DNA of 64,000 bases. Source: Nocardia rhizosphaerihabitans. GTDB lineage: Bacteria; Actinomycetota; Actinomycetes; Mycobacteriales; Mycobacteriaceae. A program made the position numbers and the translations under genes. Within the stretch, counting starts at the first letter, position 1. Every line of letters begins with the position of its first letter. Below the pieces are notes generated by a model. It was not told the origin of the DNA. It searched no databases and saw only the letters and a list, made by a program, of their open reading frames with translations. Shown in pieces: positions 59,861-64,000 of the stretch. The stretch covers positions 1 through 64,000 of the forward strand of contig NZ_BMNE01000010.1 of assembly GCF_014646295.1 (NCBI RefSeq). The letters are read 5' to 3'.

Positions 59861-60672
59861 GTCAGCAGTCTCGTCTGGCCAACACCTTCTCCGCCGCGCG
59901 CGCGGAGAACCGGGCCGCCCTGATCGGCTACCTGCCCGCGGGTTACCCCGATCTGGCCGGTTCCATCGACGTGTGCCGGGCCATGGTCGAATCCGGTTGC
60001 GACATCGTCGAAGTCGGCGTGGCGTACTCCGACCCGGTGATGGACGGCCCGACCATCCAGGCCGCCGCCGAGCAGGCGCTGCGCGGTGGCGTGCGGGTGC
60101 GCGACGTGTTCACCGTCGTCGAGGCGATCACCGACGCCGGTGGCCAGGCCGTGGTGATGAGCTACTGGAACCCGGTGCTCCAGTACGGCGTCGACAACTT
60201 CGCCCGCGACCTGGCCGCGGCCGGTGGCGCGGGCATCATCACGCCGAACCTGATCCCCGACGAGGCCGACGACTGGTTCATCGCCTCGGCCACGCACAAC
60301 CTGGACCGCATCTTCCTGGTCGCGCCGTCGTCCACCGAGGAGCGCCTGGTGAAGACGCTGGAGGCCTCGCGTGGATTCATCTACGCCGCCTCGACCATGG
60401 GTGTGACCGGTGCGCGTGACGTGGTCTCCTCGGCCGCGCCCGCGCTGTGCGCTCGGGTCCGCGCGCATTCCGACATCCCGATCGGCGTCGGCCTCGGCGT
60501 GCGTTCGGGTGCCCAGGCCGCCGAGATCGCCGCGTACGCCGACGGCGTGATCGTCGGATCGGCGCTGGTCACGGCCGCCGCCGAGGGCCTGGACGCGGTG
60601 TGCGCCCTGACCAGCGAGCTCGCCGAAGGCGTGCGCGCTGCCCGCCTCTCCGCGAATTCTGGCCTGATCTAG
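59857..60672 (+). CDS. trpA: Tryptophan synthase alpha subunit
   Basis: A 271-residue TIM-barrel protein that cleaves indole glycerol phosphate and channels indole to TrpB. It has LIGYLPAGYPDLAGSID, DIVEVGVAYSDPVMDGPTIQ, PNLIPDEADDWF, IYAASTMGVTGARD and GVGLGVRSGAQAAEI; the two catalytic acids lie in the first two motifs. GTG 59857 overlaps the trpB stop. A 189-base gap without a clear terminator follows before lgt. Confidence 0.96.
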   Translation: MSQQSRLANTFSAARAENRAALIGYLPAGYPDLAGSIDVCRAMVESGCDIVEVGVAYSDPVMDGPTIQAAAEQALRGGVRVRDVFTVVEAITDAGGQAVVMSYWNPVLQYGVDNFARDLAAAGGAGIITPNLIPDEADDWFIASATHNLDRIFLVAPSSTEERLVKTLEASRGFIYAASTMGVTGARDVVSSAAPALCARVRAHSDIPIGVGLGVRSGAQAAEIAAYADGVIVGSALVTAAAEGLDAVCALTSELAEGVRAARLSANSGLI

Positions 60673-60861
60673 GCGCGGGGTTCTCGGTCACGCGGCCGGC
60701 GGGCGATCGTGAGTCGGGGTGGCCCGTCCCCGGTGAGTTACCCATGTTCTCGCGAAACTGTGCGGGCCGGGTTGGATTCCAGCGTTGTCGTAATGGGGGC
60801 GACCACGGCCATCCGGGTCGCGGTCGCTCACTGGTAATGCCACTCAACTAACGTGGGGGCC

Positions 60862-61953
60862 GTGAACTCAGTCCTGGCCTACATTCCGAGTCCGCCGCAG
60901 GGTGTCTGGCACCTCGGGCCCTTCCCGCTCCGGGCATACGCGCTGTTCATCATTCTCGGCATCGTCGTCGCCATCTGGTGGGGTGAGCGCCGGTGGCAAC
61001 AGCGCGGCGGCCAGCAGGGCGCGGTGCTCGACGTCGCGATGTTCGCGGTGCCGTTCGGCCTGATCGGCGGCCGGCTGTATCACGTGGCCACCGACTGGCA
61101 GAAGTACTTCGGCCCCGGCAAGCACCCGATCGAGGCGCTCTACATCTGGCAGGGCGGCCTCGGCATCTGGGGCGCGGTGTTCCTCGGTGGCGTCGGCGCC
61201 TGGATCGGCTGCCGCGTCTACAAGATCCCGCTGCCCGCGCTCGGCGACGCGATCGCGCCCGCCGTGCTGCTCGCGCAGGCGATCGGCCGCCTCGGCAACT
61301 ACTTCAACCAGGAGCTCTACGGCCGCACCACCGAGGTGCCGTGGGGCCTCGAGGTCTACGAGCGCTTCGACCCGGAGACCGGCGCGCGGGACATGATGAA
61401 CGGCGTCTCGACCGGCCGGGTACTCGAGGTCGTGCATCCGACGTTCCTGTACGAGCTGGTGTGGAACGTGCTGGTCGTCGTGCTGCTGGTGCAGCTGGAC
61501 AAGCGCTACAAGATCGGCCACGGCCGTCTGTTCGCGCTCTATGTCGCCGGGTACAGCTTCGGGCGCTTCTTCGTCGAACTGATGCGCAGCGACGAAGCCA
61601 CCCAGATCCTCGGCATCAGGATCAACTCGTTCACCGCCGCCCTCGTATTCCTTGGCGCCATGGCCTATTTCGCGCTGGCGACCAAGGGACGCGAGACACC
61701 GGCGCAGCTGCAGCCCGGTGGTGAGCCGAGGCCGTGGCCGTGGCAGTTCTCGGCGCTGCGTGCGGCCGGGGCGGCCGACAAGTCCACCGAGGCAACGGAT
61801 TCCACCGAGGACACCGCGAAGGACTCCGCCGGCAGCGCTGACCCCAACCCGGAGCTGAAGAAGGCCGACCCGGCGCCGACCGCTGACGACGCACCGGCCG
61901 CCGACGCGGCAGACACCGCCGAGCCGGAGCAATCCGGAGCGAAGAAGGCCTGA
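60862..61953 (+). CDS. lgt: Prolipoprotein diacylglyceryl transferase
   Basis: A 363-residue membrane enzyme that attaches diacylglycerol to the lipobox cysteine of prelipoproteins, such as the several encoded in this window. It has about seven helices, the block LPLRAYALFIILG-like PFPLRAYALFIILG, the signature AIGRLGNYFNQELYGRTTEVPW and HPTFLYELVWN. A C-terminal tail of about 85 residues rich in Ala, Asp, Glu and Thr is typical of actinobacterial Lgt but long here. GTG 60862 follows GTGGGGGCC; GTG 60853 is an alternative. It follows trpA as in M. tuberculosis. Confidence 0.95.
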   Translation: MNSVLAYIPSPPQGVWHLGPFPLRAYALFIILGIVVAIWWGERRWQQRGGQQGAVLDVAMFAVPFGLIGGRLYHVATDWQKYFGPGKHPIEALYIWQGGLGIWGAVFLGGVGAWIGCRVYKIPLPALGDAIAPAVLLAQAIGRLGNYFNQELYGRTTEVPWGLEVYERFDPETGARDMMNGVSTGRVLEVVHPTFLYELVWNVLVVVLLVQLDKRYKIGHGRLFALYVAGYSFGRFFVELMRSDEATQILGIRINSFTAALVFLGAMAYFALATKGRETPAQLQPGGEPRPWPWQFSALRAAGAADKSTEATDSTEDTAKDSAGSADPNPELKKADPAPTADDAPAADAADTAEPEQSGAKKA

Positions 61954-61975
61954 TCGACAGCCTTCGATTCGAATC

Positions 61976-62010
61976 CGACGGGCGTCCGGCAACATTCCGG
62001 GCGCCCGTCG
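61976..62010 (+). terminator. Hairpin terminator after lgt
   Basis: CGACGGGCG (61976-61984) pairs with CGCCCGTCG (62002-62010), and an inner CCGG pair extends the stem. There is no T tract, as usual here. It lies 23 bases past the lgt stop. Confidence 0.6.
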
Positions 62011-62176
62011 CGATATTCCGGCAAGAGTGTCGAGGACCGATCGTGGGGCCCGAGGAGACAACGGCCGGTCCTTATGACCACAATGGCCGGTGATCGTCGC
62101 GGGCGCACCGCCGTTCGGCCGATCGCCACTGGCCGGGGGCCACGACGGGTACCCGCACGAATGATGGAGGACATGA

Positions 62177-62710
62177 GTGACCGACCCCTACAACCCCAAT
62201 CCCCAGTACGGCCCCGACCTGAGCAAGCAGCCCGACTCCGGCCCGCAGCCGCAGTACGGCCAGCCCGCCTACGGTCAGCCCTCGGACCCGTACGCGCAGC
62301 AGCCGGGCTACGGCCAGCAGCAGCCGGGGTACGGTCAGCCGCAGTACGGCCAGCCCCAGTACGGCCAGCCCGCCGACCCGTACGCCCAGCCGCAGCCGGT
62401 CTACGGCGCCGCGCCGTACGGCACCATGCCGCAGGGCTACAACCCGGCCGATCCGGAAGCGCCCTACGGCCGTGACATGTACGGCGTCCCGTTCTCGGAC
62501 AAGCAGAAGCTGATGGCCGGTCTGCTGGAGATCTTCCTCGGCAGCTTCGGCGTCGGCCGCTTCTACCTGGGCTACACCGGTCTGGGCATCGCCCAGATCG
62601 CGGTCGTCTGGCTGACCTGTGGCATCGGCGCCATCTGGCCGCTGATCGACGGCATCATGATGCTCACCGGCAAGGTGCCCGACGCGCAGGGCCGTCCGCT
62701 GCGCGACTGA
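62177..62710 (+). CDS. TM2 domain-containing protein with YGQP repeats
   Basis: A 177-residue protein. Residues 1-95 are low in complexity, rich in Pro, Gln, Gly and Tyr, with repeated YGQP and QPGYG units. The rest is a TM2 domain: two helices around KLMAGLLEIFLGSFGVGRFYLGYTGLGIAQI and VVWLTCGIGAIWPLIDGIMMLTG. Such proteins are common in actinobacteria and sit in the membrane with the repeat tail in the cytoplasm or at the surface; function is unknown. The GTG start follows ATGGAGGACAT. Confidence 0.82.
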   Translation: MTDPYNPNPQYGPDLSKQPDSGPQPQYGQPAYGQPSDPYAQQPGYGQQQPGYGQPQYGQPQYGQPADPYAQPQPVYGAAPYGTMPQGYNPADPEAPYGRDMYGVPFSDKQKLMAGLLEIFLGSFGVGRFYLGYTGLGIAQIAVVWLTCGIGAIWPLIDGIMMLTGKVPDAQGRPLRD

Positions 62711-62726
62711 TCGCCCGGCACCGTCG

Positions 62727-62760
62727 AACGGGTGCTCCGCCTTGCGCGGAGTGCCCGTTT
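62727..62760 (+). terminator. Hairpin terminator after the TM2 gene
   Basis: AACGGGTGCTCCGC (62727-62740) pairs with GCGGAGTGCCCGTT (62746-62759) apart from two central mismatches, followed by TTCGCGTTT. It lies 17 bases past the stop of the TM2 gene. Confidence 0.7.
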
Positions 62761-62881
62761 CGCGTTTCCCCGCCGGAATTCCGATCACGGTGAGCGATAC
62801 TCTGTGTCCGTCTGTGGTGGCGCCGTAGCGTCGCTTGGCCTGCGCGTGCCCTGATGCGCGCAGCGAAGGAAGGGATTGACC

Positions 62882-63634
62882 GTGCGCAAATTGCTTGCCG
62901 CCGCCGTACTCGCCGTGGTCGCTGCGACGGGTCTGTCGGCTTGCTCCTCCGATGCCGACCCGAATGTGCTGAAGGTGGGGACCGAAGGCACCTACGCGCC
63001 GTTCAGCTACCAGGACAACGGCGCGCTGACCGGCTACGACGTCGAGGTCGCGCGGGCGGTCGGCGAGAAGCTCGGCAAGCGGGTGGAATTCGTGCAGACG
63101 CCGTGGGACTCGATCTTCGCCGGACTGGAGTCCAAGCGCTTCGACCTGGTCGCCAACCAGGTCACCGTCAACCCCGAGCGCGCGGCCAAGTACTCGCTGT
63201 CGCAGCCGTACACGACCTCCGAGGGCGTGATCGTCACCAAGGCCGACGACACCACCATCACCTCGCTGGCCGATCTGGCCGGCAAGACCACCGCGCAGTC
63301 CTCGACCAGCAACTGGAGCAAGGTCGCCGCGGGCGCGGGCGCGAAAGTCGAAGCGGTGGAAGGCTTCGTGCAGGCGGTGCAGCTGCTGAAGGCCGGTCGC
63401 GTCGACGCCACCGTCAACGACACCCTGGCGGTCGGCGAGTACACCAAGAAGACCGGTGATACCGGCATCAAGATCGCGGCCAAGACCGGCGAGACCAGCA
63501 AGCAGGCCTTCGCCGCGCGCAAGGACGACGCCGCGCTGATCGCCGACATCGACAAGGCGCTCGAGCAGTTGCGCGCGGACGGCACGCTGACCAGGCTGTC
63601 GGAGAAGTACTTCGGCACCGACGTCAGCAAATAG
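62882..63634 (+). CDS. Polar amino acid ABC substrate-binding lipoprotein
   Basis: A 250-residue type II binding protein (family 3). The signal peptide ends in the lipobox LSAC, and the mature part has VGTEGTYAPFSYQDNGALTGYDVEVARAV, WDSIFAGLESKRFDLVANQ, and NPERAAKYSLSQPY, typical of glutamate/glutamine/cystine binding proteins. GTG 62882 has a GGAAGGGA ribosome site about 7 bases upstream, better than the in-frame TTG 62876. It is followed after three bases by the permease gene. Confidence 0.87.
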   Translation: MRKLLAAAVLAVVAATGLSACSSDADPNVLKVGTEGTYAPFSYQDNGALTGYDVEVARAVGEKLGKRVEFVQTPWDSIFAGLESKRFDLVANQVTVNPERAAKYSLSQPYTTSEGVIVTKADDTTITSLADLAGKTTAQSSTSNWSKVAAGAGAKVEAVEGFVQAVQLLKAGRVDATVNDTLAVGEYTKKTGDTGIKIAAKTGETSKQAFAARKDDAALIADIDKALEQLRADGTLTRLSEKYFGTDVSK

Positions 63635-63637
63635 CGG

Positions 63638-64000
63638 ATGGATCCCGCAACCAGGGAGCTGATCTGGCACAACCTGTGGCCGATGCTGAAGGCCACGGTG
63701 ACCGCGACGCTGCCGCTGACGGCGATCAGTTTCGTCATCGGCCTGGCGATCGCGGTCGGGGTCGCGCTGGCGCGGATGTCGTCGAAGCGGGTGCTGTCGC
63801 TGCCGGCCCGCTGCTACATCTCGATCATCCGCGGCACCCCGCTGCTGGTGCAGCTGTTCATCGTGTTCTACGCGCTGCCGCAGTTCGGGATCGTCATCGA
63901 CCCGTTCCCGGCGGCGGTGATCGCGTTCAGCCTCAATGTCGGCGGGTACGCCGCGGAGGTGGTGCGCTCGGCGATCATGAGCGTCGCCCACGGGCAGTGG
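63638..64000 (+). CDS. Polar amino acid ABC permease (partial, runs off the window)
   Basis: The first 121 codons of a HisM/GlnP-type permease. Helices are seen at about residues 18-45 (LKATVTATLPLTAISFVIGLAIAV) and 70-90, and the region CYISIIRGTPLLVQLFIVFYALPQFGI is the family hallmark. The frame is open to the end of the window. It starts three bases after the binding-protein stop; an ATPase gene is expected further on. Strong composition match to neighbours. Confidence 0.85.
   Translation, partial: MDPATRELIWHNLWPMLKATVTATLPLTAISFVIGLAIAVGVALARMSSKRVLSLPARCYISIIRGTPLLVQLFIVFYALPQFGIVIDPFPAAVIAFSLNVGGYAAEVVRSAIMSVAHGQW

Noticed and set aside
60673..60861. Terminator between trpA and lgt
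   Set aside because: Only short, imperfect GC-rich inverted repeats are seen, so I could not support a terminator; read-through into lgt is possible.
62220..62420. Regular short repeats that might suggest a CRISPR array
   Set aside because: They are in frame and encode YGQP-type repeats of the TM2 protein; unit lengths vary and there are no unique spacers.
1..64000. tRNA genes, insertion sequences, integrases or prophage genes
   Set aside because: None was recognised on either strand; no transposase or integrase motifs, no target-site duplications and no tRNA-like cloverleaf were seen.

Overview
The window is a high-GC actinobacterial chromosome segment, almost certainly from a mycolic-acid actinomycete of the Nocardiaceae (Nocardia or a near relative). 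The evidence is the roughly 70% GC composition, frequent GTG starts and ATGA/GTGA overlaps, a mycothiol-type DinB-fold protein, a deazaflavin (F420)-type nitroreductase, and a gene order that follows the M. tuberculosis Rv1589-Rv1614 block: bioB-bsaP-DUF2567, nrtR/nadABC, hisDCBH-priA-impA-hisF-hisI, bcp, trpE-(membrane protein)-trpCBA-lgt. I see no phage, insertion sequence, CRISPR array, tRNA or rRNA. This is a core metabolic region with accessory cassettes inserted between conserved blocks.

Layout. 1-10.4 kb is accessory: an SRPBCC protein; a minus-strand FecCD-type ABC transporter behind a cobalamin riboswitch, so probably corrinoid uptake; a plus-strand SsuABC-like transporter coupled to an NtaA/DszA-type flavin monooxygenase, probably organosulfur scavenging; an MFS exporter; and an alpha/beta hydrolase. 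10.4-13.6 kb is the biotin block: a TetR gene (BioQ-like) divergent from bioB with a TGAAC-N3-GTTCA operator, then bsaP and two unknown genes. 13.7-18.2 kb holds an AI-2E family permease, a small ORF, an F420-type nitroreductase and a DrrAB-like efflux pump divergent from its TetR over twin palindromes. 18.2-22.7 kb is NAD synthesis: NrtR divergent from nadABC with a palindrome between them.

22.7-34.8 kb is accessory: a phosphotransferase, a winged-helix protein, a fused TRAP permease with its TAXI binding protein, an arylamine N-acetyltransferase, and an envelope group (OatA-like acyltransferase, lipoprotein PBP, Ser/Thr kinase) closed by a strong terminator. 34.9-53.1 kb is histidine synthesis, interrupted three times: by a broken AraC gene, a DUF2786 protein and a mycothiol-type protein between hisH and priA; by a YcxB-like protein, an acyl-CoA dehydrogenase and a secreted glycine-rich protein after hisF; and by a five-gene branched-chain amino acid ABC operon divergent from a PucR regulator whose gene overlaps hisI.

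53.1-61.9 kb has a MarR gene, a membrane protein, a peroxiredoxin and a small unknown gene, then trpE, a trp-associated membrane protein, a 24-bp tandem repeat, trpCBA and lgt. PriA (HisA/TrpF) links the histidine and tryptophan pathways, since no trpF is present. The window ends with a TM2-domain protein and the start of a polar amino acid ABC transporter.

I did not find a convincing undescribed system. The points most worth a second look are the riboswitch-defined corrinoid transporter, the liv-pucR-hisI arrangement, the acyltransferase/PBP/kinase group, the AraC remnant abutting hisH, and the repeats in nadB and ahead of trpC.
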